A stretch of DNA of 64,000 nt from Betaproteobacteria bacterium (GTDB lineage Bacteria > Pseudomonadota > Gammaproteobacteria > Burkholderiales > Usitatibacteraceae). The notes under the pieces were generated by a model. It made no database searches. It saw nothing but the letters and a program-made list of their open reading frames with translations, and had not been told where the DNA came from. Location: contig JADJEZ010000014.1 in NCBI GenBank assembly GCA_016708825.1, positions 1 to 64,000 of the forward strand. The letters are read 5' to 3'. The translations under genes were made by a program, and so were the position numbers. Shown piece by piece: positions 16,728 through 25,276 of this stretch (its first letter is position 1; each line of letters starts with the position of its first letter).

Positions 16728-17855
16728 CTATTTCTTCTTCTTCGCCAGTTCCTCGGCGTAGGCCGCGCCCAGGCCGGCGTTGGATTTCTGCGCGCTCGCC
16801 CAGAACGGGATCGCCGTCTCCGCGAAGGCCTTCTGGCTTTCCCAGACCTTCTTGAAGAAGGGGTTCTCGGCGGAGTTCTTCTCGAAGCTCTTGAGGGCGG
16901 CCGCGCCGTACTCCTTGAAGTACTCCGGGGGCGTGTCGTGCAGGATCACGCCGTGCTTCTCGGTGAGTTCCTTCAACGCCTTGCCGTTCTCGTGGATGCG
17001 GTAGGCCACCGTCTTCATGAGGGAAGCGTTTGCGGAAACCTCGATCGCCTTCTGCTGGCCGGGCGTCAGCTTCTTCCAGACGTCGCCGTTGATGTAGAGG
17101 TCGGCGTTCACGACGACCTGGTGCAGGCCCTGCAGGTAGTAGTGCTTGAGCACCTTCTGGAAGCCGAAAGTCATGTCGGGCTTCGGGCAGCACCATTCGG
17201 CCGCGTCGATCACGCCCTTCTCCAGCGCGGGCAGGATATCGCCGCCGCCCATGGCGACGGAGGCCACGCCGATGTCCTTGTAGATCTGGCCGGGGATGCC
17301 GGGCGGGGTGCGGAAGCGGAGCTTGCGGAAATCCGCCATGCTGTTGATGGGCGTCTTGAACCAGCCGAGCGCCTCGGGCCCCACCGGTTGCAGCACGAAG
17401 CCCTTCACGTTGACCTTCATCTCCTTCCACAGCTGGTCATAGAGTTGCTGGCCGCCGCCGTAGAGGAACCACGAGACCCACGCGAAGTTGTCCATGCCGA
17501 GGCCAGAGCCCGCGGCCGGGGAGCCGAAGAGGGTCGCGGCGGGGTGCTTGCCGGACCAGTAGTGCGTCCACGCGAATCCGCCTTCGATCAGGCCCTTGTC
17601 GACCGCATCGAGCGTGTCGTTCACCGCGACCACGGCGCCCGCGGGGAGCACCTCGAAGGTGACGGTGTTGTTGGTGAGGCTCGCCACGTCCGCGGCGAAC
17701 TCCTTGAGCATGATCACCTCGTCGGCCGAGGTCGGGATCACGGACTGCACGCGGATCTTCACGGGCTTGCCCTGCGCCTGCGCCAGCGCTGGGGCGAAGG
17801 CCAGGACCGCGGCCGCCACGGCCGCACGGGCAATACTCCATCGGGATTGGACCAT
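16728..17855 (-). CDS. TRAP transporter substrate-binding protein (DctP)
   Basis: The periplasmic receptor of the TRAP system, 375 residues. The ATG at 17855 has a strong GGAGGAG ribosome site; in-frame codons further upstream are not needed. A signal peptide covers about residues 1-27 (ending ALAQA). The mature protein has the DctP pattern: a first strand KIRVQSVIP, an arginine in the KLRFRTPPGIPGQI segment that usually contacts the substrate carboxylate or sulfonate, and WCCPKPDMTFGF. It is the first gene of the minus-strand operon and faces a LacI-type regulator across a region with a good operator. Confidence 0.9.
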   Translation of the reverse strand: MVQSRWSIARAAVAAAVLAFAPALAQAQGKPVKIRVQSVIPTSADEVIMLKEFAADVASLTNNTVTFEVLPAGAVVAVNDTLDAVDKGLIEGGFAWTHYWSGKHPAATLFGSPAAGSGLGMDNFAWVSWFLYGGGQQLYDQLWKEMKVNVKGFVLQPVGPEALGWFKTPINSMADFRKLRFRTPPGIPGQIYKDIGVASVAMGGGDILPALEKGVIDAAEWCCPKPDMTFGFQKVLKHYYLQGLHQVVVNADLYINGDVWKKLTPGQQKAIEVSANASLMKTVAYRIHENGKALKELTEKHGVILHDTPPEYFKEYGAAALKSFEKNSAENPFFKKVWESQKAFAETAIPFWASAQKSNAGLGAAYAEELAKKKK

Positions 17856-17960
17856 CGGGATCTCCTCCATTGTTATGGGCGGCCTGGGACGACCGCCGGT
17901 TTCCATGAGCCCGCCGCGGTGGGCGGACAGCGCCCCGGGACTTCCCTCCCGGCCATGAAA

Positions 17961-17974
17961 TGAAAGCGCTTGCA
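17961..17974. promoter_or_regulatory. LacI-family operator
   Basis: TGAAAGCGCTTGCA matches the LacI/GalR consensus TGnAAnCGnTTnCA at every fixed position. It lies between the divergent dctP and lacI-type genes, 106 bases upstream of the dctP start, so the adjacent regulator is the likely ligand-responsive repressor of the TRAP/HpsN operon and possibly of itself. Confidence 0.75.
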
Positions 17975-18031
17975 GTCAGGGTAGAGGGGGTATGCCCCGC
18001 TCGTCAATGTGCGGTGCAGCATGGGCGTTTT

Positions 18032-18045
18032 CACAAGCGTTTTCA
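18032..18045. promoter_or_regulatory. Second, imperfect LacI-type operator
   Basis: CACAAGCGTTTTCA keeps the right half (CGnTTnCA) of the LacI-family consensus but has two mismatches in the left half. It lies 23 bases before the regulator ATG and 71 bases from the perfect operator, close to seven helical turns, a spacing that would suit looping or autoregulation. Confidence 0.45.
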
Positions 18046-18067
18046 TCGCGGTGGTAGAGTCACGCTC

Positions 18068-19105
18068 ATGCCGCGAACCCCCAGCCCCCGCCTCGTCGAC
18101 GTGGCGCGCGCCGCCGGCGTCTCGCTCGCCACCGCCTCGCGCGCGCTCTCGGAGCCGGACATGGTCCGAGAGAACACGCGCGGCCGGGTGCAGGAGGCGG
18201 TTGCGATGCTGGGCTACGTGCCCCACGGCACGGCGAGGGCGCTCGCCACGCGGCGCACGCGCACCATCGGCGCGGTCTTTCCGCCGGTGGACAACCCGAT
18301 CTTCGCGGGCGCCACCCACGCGCTCGCGCAGGAGCTCGCCGCCGCGGGATACACGCTGCTGCTTGCGAGCCACGACTACGATCTCGACGCCGAGCTGGCC
18401 GCCACGCGCGCGCTCGTGGAACGCGGCGCCGACGGCATGGTGCTGGTGGGGCTCGATCACCGCCCCGAGACGCTCGCCGTGCTGGAGCGATCGGGCGTGC
18501 CCTACGAAATCACGTGGTCCCTCGATGGCGCCGGGAATCATCACTGCGTGGGGCTATCGCACCGCGGGGCGTCCATCAAGGTGGCGCAGCACCTGCTCGA
18601 TCTCGGCCACCGCGAGATCGCGGTGATCGCAGGTATCACGAACAACAACGACCGCGCGCGGGAACGGCTTTCGGGCGTTCGTGACGCGCTTGCCTCGCGG
18701 GGACTCAAGCTCCCCGCGAAACGCGTGATCGAGGCGCCGTTCTCCGTGGCCCGTGGACGCGAGGCTTTCGTGAAGTTGCTCGAGCGAGCGCCCGGTTTCA
18801 CTGCTGTCATTGGTGGCAACGATCCGCTCGCCATCGGGGCTTTGCTGGAGGCGCGTGCGCGAGGGATCGACGTGCCGGGGGAGATGTCAGTTGCCGGCTT
18901 CGATGACATCGAACTGGCGGGGGAACTCCCACCCGGGCTCACCACCATCCGCGTGCCTTCCGCGGAGATCGGACGGGAGGCGGGGAGGCGGTTGCTGGCG
19001 CGGCTGGAAGGCAAGACGGTACCGCGGGTCAGGGAAATGCCCGCTCCGCTCATCGCCCGCGGGACGACGGGGCCGGCGCCGAAAGGGAAGGCATGGCCGC
19101 GTTGA
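18068..19105 (+). CDS. LacI family transcriptional regulator
   Basis: A 345-residue repressor. The N-terminal helix-turn-helix (residues 8-28: LVDVARAAGVSLATASRALS) recognises DNA, and GYVPHGTARALA is the hinge helix region. A periplasmic-binding-protein-like effector domain follows (about 60-335), with the family segment GDPLAI-like IGGNDPLAIGALLEA and SVAGFDDIELAG near the end. It is divergent from the TRAP/HpsN operon, with a consensus operator between them, so it probably senses the transported sulfonate or an intermediate. Known hps clusters vary in regulator type, so a LacI member is not diagnostic. Its end overlaps the S9 peptidase start by 13 bases. Confidence 0.92.
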   Translation: MPRTPSPRLVDVARAAGVSLATASRALSEPDMVRENTRGRVQEAVAMLGYVPHGTARALATRRTRTIGAVFPPVDNPIFAGATHALAQELAAAGYTLLLASHDYDLDAELAATRALVERGADGMVLVGLDHRPETLAVLERSGVPYEITWSLDGAGNHHCVGLSHRGASIKVAQHLLDLGHREIAVIAGITNNNDRARERLSGVRDALASRGLKLPAKRVIEAPFSVARGREAFVKLLERAPGFTAVIGGNDPLAIGALLEARARGIDVPGEMSVAGFDDIELAGELPPGLTTIRVPSAEIGREAGRRLLARLEGKTVPRVREMPAPLIARGTTGPAPKGKAWPR

Positions 19106-21111
19106 AGCCGCTCGACATCGAAGCGCTCTGGAAGCTGGAGCGCGTGGGAAGCCTCGCGCTTTCCCCGGACGGCGCGGCTGCCGTGTGCGCGCTCACGACG
19201 CCTTCCCTCAAGGAGAACAAGTCGGCGACGGGCCTGTGGCTCCTGCCCACGATGGCGCGCGCGCCCCGGAGGCTCACGCGCTGCGGAGAAAAGGACGGCC
19301 AGCCGGCGTGGTCGCCGAAGGGGGACCGCATCGCCTTCCTCGCCAAGCGCGAGCAGGAAGGCAAGAAGGACACCGAGCGACAGCTCTATGTGATTTCCGC
19401 CACGGGAGGCGAGGCCGAGCGCAAGAGCGACTTCGGCCCCGGCATCGACGACTTCAAGTGGATGCCCGACGGTCGGCGCGTCGTGTTCGTCTCGTGGGTA
19501 TGGCCCGAACTCAAGGGTGCCCGCGCGCAGGACAAGCGCCACAAGGCATTCACCGAGCGCAAGGAAAGCGCCTACGTAACCGCCGAGGCGGAGTACCGGT
19601 ACTTCGACCGCAATCTCCCCATGGGGCGCGTGCCGCACCTGCTCGTCCTCGACCTCGCGAGCGGCCGCGTCACCGATCTTTTCGAGGGCACCGGCTACGA
19701 GTTGCCGAGGGCGGAGCCGGGTGCGGCGCACTTCGACATCTCGGCCGACGGCCGTCGCATTGCCTTCACGCACGATCCCGCGCCACGCAAGGTGGCCGGA
19801 AACCCGCTGGCGCTCGCCGAGATCGATGTCGCCACCGGGCGCATCGTCGCGATCACCGACGACTCCGCCTGGAACTACGAAGCGCCGCGCTATGGCCCCG
19901 GCGGAAAACTCGCCTGCATCGCCGCCAACATCGGAAGGCGCCACACGATGCCGGGACGCATCGCACTGTGGCAGGGCGGCAAGCGATGGAAGATCCACGG
20001 CGAGCGCTGGAAGGGCGATCCGGAGGCGCCGCTTCGCTGGACCGCGGATGGCGGCGCCATCCTTTTCGCGGCCGAGGAGCGCGGTCGACGGCACCTGTGG
20101 CGCTTCGACCTCGCAACCGGAACTTTCACGATCGCCGTGCCAGGCGGCTGGGTGCAAGGCTTCGACATCGCCGGCTCCGCGGGCGACGAGACGATCGTCG
20201 TGGCCATCGACTGCGCCGCGCACCCGGCGCAGGTGCACGCGATCCGCGCAGGCCGCGCTCCGCGTCGCCTGGAACACTTCAACGACGCGACGCTCTCGCG
20301 CGTGGCCCTGGGCGAGACGCGCGAAGTGAGCTTCAAGGGCGCGCTCGGCGACACGGTCCAGATGTTCCTCACCTTTCCGCCGCGCTTCGACCCGCGAAGA
20401 AAGCATCCCGTGCTGCAGGTGATCCACGGCGGCCCCTACGCCGCGGCCGGTGACACCTTCGGATACCGCTGGAACCCGCACCTCCTCGCCTCGCGCGGGC
20501 ACGTGGTCGCCTGCGTCAACTTCCACGGCTCGAGCGGGTTCGGCTTCGCCTTCCGCGACAGCATCATGGGCCGCCAGGGAAAGCTCGAGACCGAGGACAT
20601 CGAGGCCGCCACCGATTGGCTGGTGAAGCAGCCCTGGGCCGACAAGCGGCGCGTCTTCGCCTCCGGCGGCAGTTACGGCGGTTTCCTCGTCGCGTGGATG
20701 AACGGCAACGTGCCTGCCGGGCGCTACCGGGCTTATGTCTGCCATGCCGGCGTCTTCGACCGGGTGGCCACCTTCAGCGCCGATTCGTACGCACTGCGCC
20801 CCAAGGATCTGCACGCGCGCTACTGGGAGAACCCGGCGAAGGTGCGCGCGCAAAGCCCCGTCACCTTCGCGCACCGCATGGCCACGCCCACGCTCGTTAC
20901 CCACGGCACCAAAGACTACCGAGTGCCCGACCACAACGGGCTCGCGTACTACAACACGCTTGTGGCTCGCGGCATCCCCGCGAGGCTCGTCTGGTTCCCC
21001 GACGAGAATCACTGGGTGTTGAAGCCCCGCAACTCCCGGCTCTGGTACTCGGAGTTCTTCGACTGGCTCGCGGCGCACGATCCTGCAAGGAGAGGCGGGA
21101 AGCCGCGCTGA
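19093..21111 (+). CDS. S9 family prolyl oligopeptidase-like peptidase
   Basis: A 672-residue serine peptidase of the prolyl oligopeptidase/acylaminoacyl peptidase family. An N-terminal beta-propeller (about residues 10-400; repeats such as QPAWSPKGDRIAF) precedes an alpha/beta hydrolase domain (about 410-670). The catalytic triad is Ser in GGSYGGF, Asp in HGTKDYRVP and His in PDENHWV. No signal peptide is seen, so it is probably cytoplasmic and trims oligopeptides. The ATG at 19093 has a GGGAAGG ribosome site inside the end of the LacI gene, so the two are probably co-transcribed, although a functional link is not evident. Confidence 0.92.
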   Translation: MAALKPLDIEALWKLERVGSLALSPDGAAAVCALTTPSLKENKSATGLWLLPTMARAPRRLTRCGEKDGQPAWSPKGDRIAFLAKREQEGKKDTERQLYVISATGGEAERKSDFGPGIDDFKWMPDGRRVVFVSWVWPELKGARAQDKRHKAFTERKESAYVTAEAEYRYFDRNLPMGRVPHLLVLDLASGRVTDLFEGTGYELPRAEPGAAHFDISADGRRIAFTHDPAPRKVAGNPLALAEIDVATGRIVAITDDSAWNYEAPRYGPGGKLACIAANIGRRHTMPGRIALWQGGKRWKIHGERWKGDPEAPLRWTADGGAILFAAEERGRRHLWRFDLATGTFTIAVPGGWVQGFDIAGSAGDETIVVAIDCAAHPAQVHAIRAGRAPRRLEHFNDATLSRVALGETREVSFKGALGDTVQMFLTFPPRFDPRRKHPVLQVIHGGPYAAAGDTFGYRWNPHLLASRGHVVACVNFHGSSGFGFAFRDSIMGRQGKLETEDIEAATDWLVKQPWADKRRVFASGGSYGGFLVAWMNGNVPAGRYRAYVCHAGVFDRVATFSADSYALRPKDLHARYWENPAKVRAQSPVTFAHRMATPTLVTHGTKDYRVPDHNGLAYYNTLVARGIPARLVWFPDENHWVLKPRNSRLWYSEFFDWLAAHDPARRGGKPR

Positions 21112-21120
21112 CCCCGATTC

Positions 21121-21837
21121 CTACCGGTCCAGCTCCGCGTAGTGGCGGAAGATGCCTTGCTGGTTGAAAGGCAGCCTTCGCTCCGAGGCGAGGTAGGCGG
21201 CGATCCGCGGGCGCTTCGCCACGCGATCGTGCAGCGCGATGACCCCCGGGCATTTCCTCGCCGCCCGTGCCAGGGCCTTCGGGAAGGCGTAGCGCAACCC
21301 CGCCACGACCTGGAAGAGCGAGAGATCGGCGTAGCTGGTCCGCGCGCCCGCGAGATGCGCGGCCTTGCCCGGCTTGGCCGCCAGCACGCGCTCGAAGTAG
21401 CCGAGGTATTTCGGCAGCCGGTTCGCGGTGAAATCGGCGGCGCGGCGCTTCGCTTCCGGGCGCTGGTCCTCGTAGTACAGGCCGCCCGCGACCGGGTGGT
21501 GCGTGTCGTGGATCTCGGCGACGAAATCGGCGAGCGTGAGCTGGAGTTGGTGCACGAAGTACCGCCCCGCGTCGCCCGCGGGCGCGAGCCCGTGGCGATC
21601 GCCGAGGAAAAGCAGGATATTCGCGGTCTGCGCGATCACGAGCTTGCCCGCCTTGAGGAACGGCGGCGCGAAGGGCGGCGTGGAAAGCGAAGCGTCCCCC
21701 AGAGCCGCGAGCATGCGCGCCTCGCCGCCCTTGGCGCGCGCGACGTCGAGGTAGGGGACGGCCGCCTCCTCGAGCGCGAGGCGCACGAATTCGCCGCGCC
21801 CGGGAATCGAGGACCAGTAGTGCAGTTCGTAGCGCAT
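21121..21837 (-). CDS. Glutathione S-transferase family protein
   Basis: A 238-residue GST. The start chosen is the ATG at 21837 (MRYELHYWSSIPGRGEFVRL), where the first thioredoxin-fold strand begins. The PGRGEF motif resembles sigma/mu-type GSTs. The glutathione-binding stretch at about residues 45-75 (TPPFAPPFLKAGKLVIAQTA) shows the cis-proline and Gln/Thr pair. The all-alpha domain follows (about 90-235), with SYADLSLFQVVAG carrying the conserved Asp. Substrate unknown. It is convergent with the S9 peptidase and divergent from the TonB receptor. Confidence 0.85.
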   Translation of the reverse strand: MRYELHYWSSIPGRGEFVRLALEEAAVPYLDVARAKGGEARMLAALGDASLSTPPFAPPFLKAGKLVIAQTANILLFLGDRHGLAPAGDAGRYFVHQLQLTLADFVAEIHDTHHPVAGGLYYEDQRPEAKRRAADFTANRLPKYLGYFERVLAAKPGKAAHLAGARTSYADLSLFQVVAGLRYAFPKALARAARKCPGVIALHDRVAKRPRIAAYLASERRLPFNQQGIFRHYAELDR

Positions 21838-22126
21838 GGAAATCCTCGTTCGGGTGGCGTGATCGGGGACGGCCCTCGTTGCGCCCACCATTATGGGTAA
21901 GGGCGCCATGGATTGCTTCGACGACGCGATCGCCTTCGCGCAAGCCCGAGAGATCGGCGCGCGCGACCTGGCGCCCATCCAAAGGCCCGATTGCCGGGGG
22001 GCCGGATCGGGGTTGGATCAAATCCACTCAACGAGTAGGGGCTTTCCAGCCTGCCTCAATTCCCTGGTGTAGGATCGCGCCGCGTGCATGGAGGTTTTCA
22101 ATAACTTTCGGGGAGGTGATGAAATC

Positions 22127-24541
22127 ATGAAATTGCGTCCAATAGGAAAGGCTCTCCTGCTGGCTTTCTCTTCCGGTTTGGCGATCGGCACGGCGAGCGT
22201 TGCCAGTGCCCAGCAGGCGCAGCAGCCGGCCAAGGCGGGCACCGAGCCGTCCGCGAAGGCGGGCACCGAAGTACTCGATCGCGTCGTGGTCACGGCGACG
22301 AAACGCGAAGCCGCCTTGCTGGACGTGCCGTTCTCGATCAACGCGCAGACCGAGGAGGACATCCGGCGTTCCGGCGCGGTCACGCTGGAAGACCTGTCGC
22401 GCAATGTCGCGGGGCTCGCCATCCAGAATCTCGGGCCGGGGCAGAGCCAGGTGTCGATTCGCGGCGTGTCCTCGGGGCAGATCGTCCGCGACCAGCCCGG
22501 CGTCAAGGAACAGGTGGGCGTCTACCTCGACGAAACGGCGATTTCGATGTCGCTGTTCACTCCCGACATCGACCTGTTCGACCTGAAGCGCGTGGAGACG
22601 CTGCGCGGCCCGCAAGGCACGCTCTACGGCTCCGGAAACATCGGCGGCACGATCCGCTACATCACCAACGAGGCGAAGATTGGTGTCAGCGAAGGCACCA
22701 TCGAAGCCAACCTGAACAAGATCTCCGACGGCAGCATGGGCGGCGGCCTGAAGGCGGCGCTGAACGTCCCCATGAACGATTCCGTGGCCATGCGCGTGGT
22801 CGGTTACCACACGAAATTCGGCGGCTGGATCGACGCCCTGGGCCCAGGCGGAGGCGAGGACGTCAACGAGGGCGAACGCACGGGCGGCCGGCTGAGCTTC
22901 ACCATCCAGCCGACCAGGGACGTGACGATCACGCCGCGGATACTGTCCCAGAAGGTGACGGCCGACGGCTTCAACCGCCAGGAGGCGTTCAACCTGTATG
23001 CCAACCGGTTCACCACCACGGTTGCGCCGGTGACGCTCCAGGATCGCCAGCAGTACCTGCTGCAGCGCGAAAGGTTCGAGGACAAGACGACGATCGCCGA
23101 CGCGACGATCAAGATCGACTTCGGCACCTGGGAACTGACCTCGGTGACCACCCATACGGACCGCGATATCCTGGTCAGCCGCGATGCCAGCGCGTTGAGC
23201 GGTTCGGTGTCGGTCGATCTCGGTTTCCCGAGTGCCGGTGTGCTGCTGCCCTCGCGCCTGAACGACACCACCGACTTCAAGGGCTTCACGCAGGAATTGC
23301 GCTTGAGTTCCGCGGGCAAGGGCCCGCTGCAATGGCTGGTCGGCGCCTTCTTCGCCGACACCGACCGCAAGTACGCCCAGCGCCTGCCCACCCCCGGCTA
23401 CGATGCCTTTACCGACGCGACGCTGGGCGCCGGCACGGCGGCGGCCGTGGCCAACGGCTTCCCGATGGAGTCGCCTTACAACGCGGACATTCCGTACAAC
23501 CTGAAGCAGACCGCGATCTTCGGCGAAGTGAGCTATGACGTGACCCAGCAGCTCACGGCGACCGTCGGTGGGCGCTTCTACGATTACGAGGAAGAGCGCA
23601 CGTTCAGGTCGGGCGGCCTGTTCTCCGACGGCAACAACAACTTCGACACGACGAAGTCGGACGGCTTCAACCCGCGCGTGTTGTTCGCGTACAAGGCCTC
23701 GGACAACGTCACCTGGAACGCCCAGGCGTCGAAGGGATTCCGCCTTGGCGGCGTCAACGATCCGCTGAACGTGCCGCTGTGCACGGCCCAGGACCGCGCG
23801 ATCTTCGGCGGCTACCAGCGCTTCAGCGACGAATCGCTGTGGAACTACGAGGTCGGCGTCAAGATGCAGCAGCGGGGCTTTAGCTTCAACGCGGCGGCGT
23901 TCCACACCCGGATGAAGGATCTGCAGGTGACGCTGGATGCGGGCTCCTGCTCGTCGCGCGTGGTGTTCAACGTGCCGAAGGCGCACTCGACGGGCATCGA
24001 ACTGGAAATGACGGCAAGGCCGACCGACAGCCTCGAGTTGTCGTTCTCGGGCGCTGCGGTGAACGCGGAGTTCGATTCCACCGTCAATGACGGCACCGGG
24101 GCCGTGCTCGGCGGCATTCGCGACGGCAACCGCCTGCCCTCCGTGCCGAAGCTGCAGTTCACCGCCAGCGCCACCTACAACTTCAGCCTGGCCGGGCGCC
24201 AGTCCTATGTCACGGCCTCGGTGCAGCACGTGGGCAGCCGCTTCACGCAGCCCTCGGACCAGGAGAACAACCCGCGTACCTTCACGCACAACCTGCCATT
24301 CCTGGGCGCCCCGGCAAGTGCGGCGACCACGCTCGATCTCGAGCTGCCCAAGTACAACGTGGTCAACCTCAGTGCCGGGATGGACTTCGGGCGCGGGCTC
24401 TCGGCAGTCGTGTACGTCAACAACGTGACCGACGAGAAGGCGCTGCTTTCCTTCGACCGGGAACGGGGTGGCCGCGCAAGGCTCGGGTTCGCGACCAACC
24501 AGCCGCGCACCCTCGGCGTGACGATTCGCAAGACTTTCTGA
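22127..24541 (+). CDS. TonB-dependent outer membrane receptor
   Basis: An 804-residue outer membrane receptor. A ribosome site GGGGAGG precedes the ATG at 22127. The signal peptide ends SVASA (about residue 28). A TonB box-like segment DRVVVTATKRE leads into the plug domain (about 55-170: DVPFSINAQT, then SQVSIRGVSS and RVETLRGPQGTLYGSGNIGG). The rest is a 22-strand barrel ending in TIRKTF with the terminal Phe required for BAM insertion. It belongs to the wide TonB receptor group of freshwater and soil proteobacteria; the ligand could be a siderophore, polyaromatic or other large molecule. No partner genes are adjacent. Confidence 0.93.
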   Translation: MKLRPIGKALLLAFSSGLAIGTASVASAQQAQQPAKAGTEPSAKAGTEVLDRVVVTATKREAALLDVPFSINAQTEEDIRRSGAVTLEDLSRNVAGLAIQNLGPGQSQVSIRGVSSGQIVRDQPGVKEQVGVYLDETAISMSLFTPDIDLFDLKRVETLRGPQGTLYGSGNIGGTIRYITNEAKIGVSEGTIEANLNKISDGSMGGGLKAALNVPMNDSVAMRVVGYHTKFGGWIDALGPGGGEDVNEGERTGGRLSFTIQPTRDVTITPRILSQKVTADGFNRQEAFNLYANRFTTTVAPVTLQDRQQYLLQRERFEDKTTIADATIKIDFGTWELTSVTTHTDRDILVSRDASALSGSVSVDLGFPSAGVLLPSRLNDTTDFKGFTQELRLSSAGKGPLQWLVGAFFADTDRKYAQRLPTPGYDAFTDATLGAGTAAAVANGFPMESPYNADIPYNLKQTAIFGEVSYDVTQQLTATVGGRFYDYEEERTFRSGGLFSDGNNNFDTTKSDGFNPRVLFAYKASDNVTWNAQASKGFRLGGVNDPLNVPLCTAQDRAIFGGYQRFSDESLWNYEVGVKMQQRGFSFNAAAFHTRMKDLQVTLDAGSCSSRVVFNVPKAHSTGIELEMTARPTDSLELSFSGAAVNAEFDSTVNDGTGAVLGGIRDGNRLPSVPKLQFTASATYNFSLAGRQSYVTASVQHVGSRFTQPSDQENNPRTFTHNLPFLGAPASAATTLDLELPKYNVVNLSAGMDFGRGLSAVVYVNNVTDEKALLSFDRERGGRARLGFATNQPRTLGVTIRKTF

Positions 24542-24555
24542 CCCGAGGCCGCCCG

Positions 24556-24590
24556 AAAACGCCGCAGGTTTGGCCTGCGGCGTTTTTTTT
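24556..24590 (+). terminator. Rho-independent terminator of the TonB receptor gene
   Basis: A 13-bp perfect stem (AAAACGCCGCAGG pairing with CCTGCGGCGTTTT), a five-base loop and a run of T follow the receptor stop by 14 bases. This is a textbook intrinsic terminator and marks the end of the transcription unit just before the island. Confidence 0.9.
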
Positions 24591-24650
24591 ATCGACTGCC
24601 TGCCGACCCGAGGCCGGCCCGGGTCGTCGCCGCGCGCGCGGCCGCCCTGG

Positions 24651-24755
24651 ACGAACTTCTTGTACTTGGCGAGGTGCCGCACGGGCTTGGAGAGCGCGTC
24701 GCGGCGGAACGGGTCGCCCAATTCCTTCGTGACCATCATCTCGATCACGGCAGTC
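24651..24755 (-). pseudogene. Diverged 3' fragment of an xsc gene
   Basis: On the minus strand this encodes about 34 residues (VIEMMVTKELGDPFRRDALS, then KPVRHLAKYKKFV) that equal the C-terminus of the intact xsc at 32722-34509. The first 100 bases match positions 32726-32825 with eight mismatches, nearly all in third codon positions. The stop codon is missing: homology ends exactly before it and the frame runs on. The fragment lies between the TonB terminator and the hipBA promoter, in the same orientation as the intact gene 8 kb away. It is either a scar of a second, diverged xsc or one arm of a rearrangement that placed the island here. Confidence 0.8.
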
Positions 24756-24830
24756 GCCTCGGCTTGGCTATTGACCAACTGGGATTCGCGACGCCGACGC
24801 CAATTGCGGGCTCAAGTGAGAATTTGAGAA

Positions 24831-24848
24831 TATATGCGATAGCATATA
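24831..24848. promoter_or_regulatory. HipB-type operator O1
   Basis: TATATGCGATAGCATATA is a near-perfect palindrome in the region upstream of hipB. It is the outermost of three similar sites whose centres lie about 50 bases apart, and is probably bound by the HipB dimer. Confidence 0.65.
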
Positions 24849-24881
24849 CGCGCCTCTTCCAGCTGCCGCCACGGTGAATAG

Positions 24882-24898
24882 ATATGCGATTGCATATA
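24882..24898. promoter_or_regulatory. HipB-type operator O2
   Basis: ATATGCGATTGCATATA repeats the O1 palindrome (ATGCGAT-GCATATA). It sits directly upstream of the -35-like TTGACG at 24903-24908, so bound HipB would block polymerase. Confidence 0.65.
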
Positions 24899-24902
24899 TT
24901 TG

Positions 24903-24929
24903 TTGACGATTTGGCTAAACTTGTATAAA
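24903..24929 (+). promoter_or_regulatory. Putative hipBA promoter
   Basis: TTGACG (24903-24908) and TATAAA (24924-24929) are spaced by 15 bases in an AT-rich stretch, flanked by operators O2 and O3. The spacing is short, so the exact -10 may be one or two bases further on. Confidence 0.55.
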
Positions 24930-24932
24930 AAT

Positions 24933-24948
24933 ATATTCGACCGCATAT
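24933..24948. promoter_or_regulatory. HipB-type operator O3
   Basis: ATATTCGACCGCATAT is a weaker copy of the O1/O2 palindrome and lies just after the -10 element, 16 bases before the hipB ATG. Three sites at regular spacing suggest cooperative autorepression. Confidence 0.5.
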
Positions 24949-24964
24949 TAATCTGGAGCCAGAA

Positions 24965-25276
24965 ATGAAGGTCAAGATTGCCACGCCAGCGGAACTGGGA
25001 CTCGTCATTCGCGCCGCGAGACGCGCGCAGGGCCTGAGATTGGACGATGCCGCCGCATTCGCAGGTGTTGGCCCGGTCTTCACGGGCGACGTCGAGCACG
25101 GCAAGGAGACGGTGCAGCTCGGCCGGGTGCTGAGGCTCCTGAAGCAACTCGGCCTGGAGATCGTGATCGAAGCGCCGGATGCCGCGGCAGGCGAGCTGGC
25201 CGCACTGCGCTCGCGGGGGCTGCGCGAAAGGAAGAAGCGGCGCAAGCCGGGAGTCGCGTCGACCCGCGAGGCGTGA
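24965..25276 (+). CDS. hipB: HipB-like XRE antitoxin
   Basis: A 103-residue helix-turn-helix protein. The XRE domain spans about residues 8-68 (ELGLVIRAARRAQGLRLDDA, then GDVEHGKETVQLGRVLRLLK). A basic tail (RGLRERKKRRKPG) follows. Together with the HipA gene overlapping its stop by four bases, this is a type II toxin-antitoxin antitoxin that binds the operators upstream and neutralises HipA. The ribosome site CTGGAGCC lies before the ATG at 24965. Confidence 0.88.
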   Translation: MKVKIATPAELGLVIRAARRAQGLRLDDAAAFAGVGPVFTGDVEHGKETVQLGRVLRLLKQLGLEIVIEAPDAAAGELAALRSRGLRERKKRRKPGVASTREA

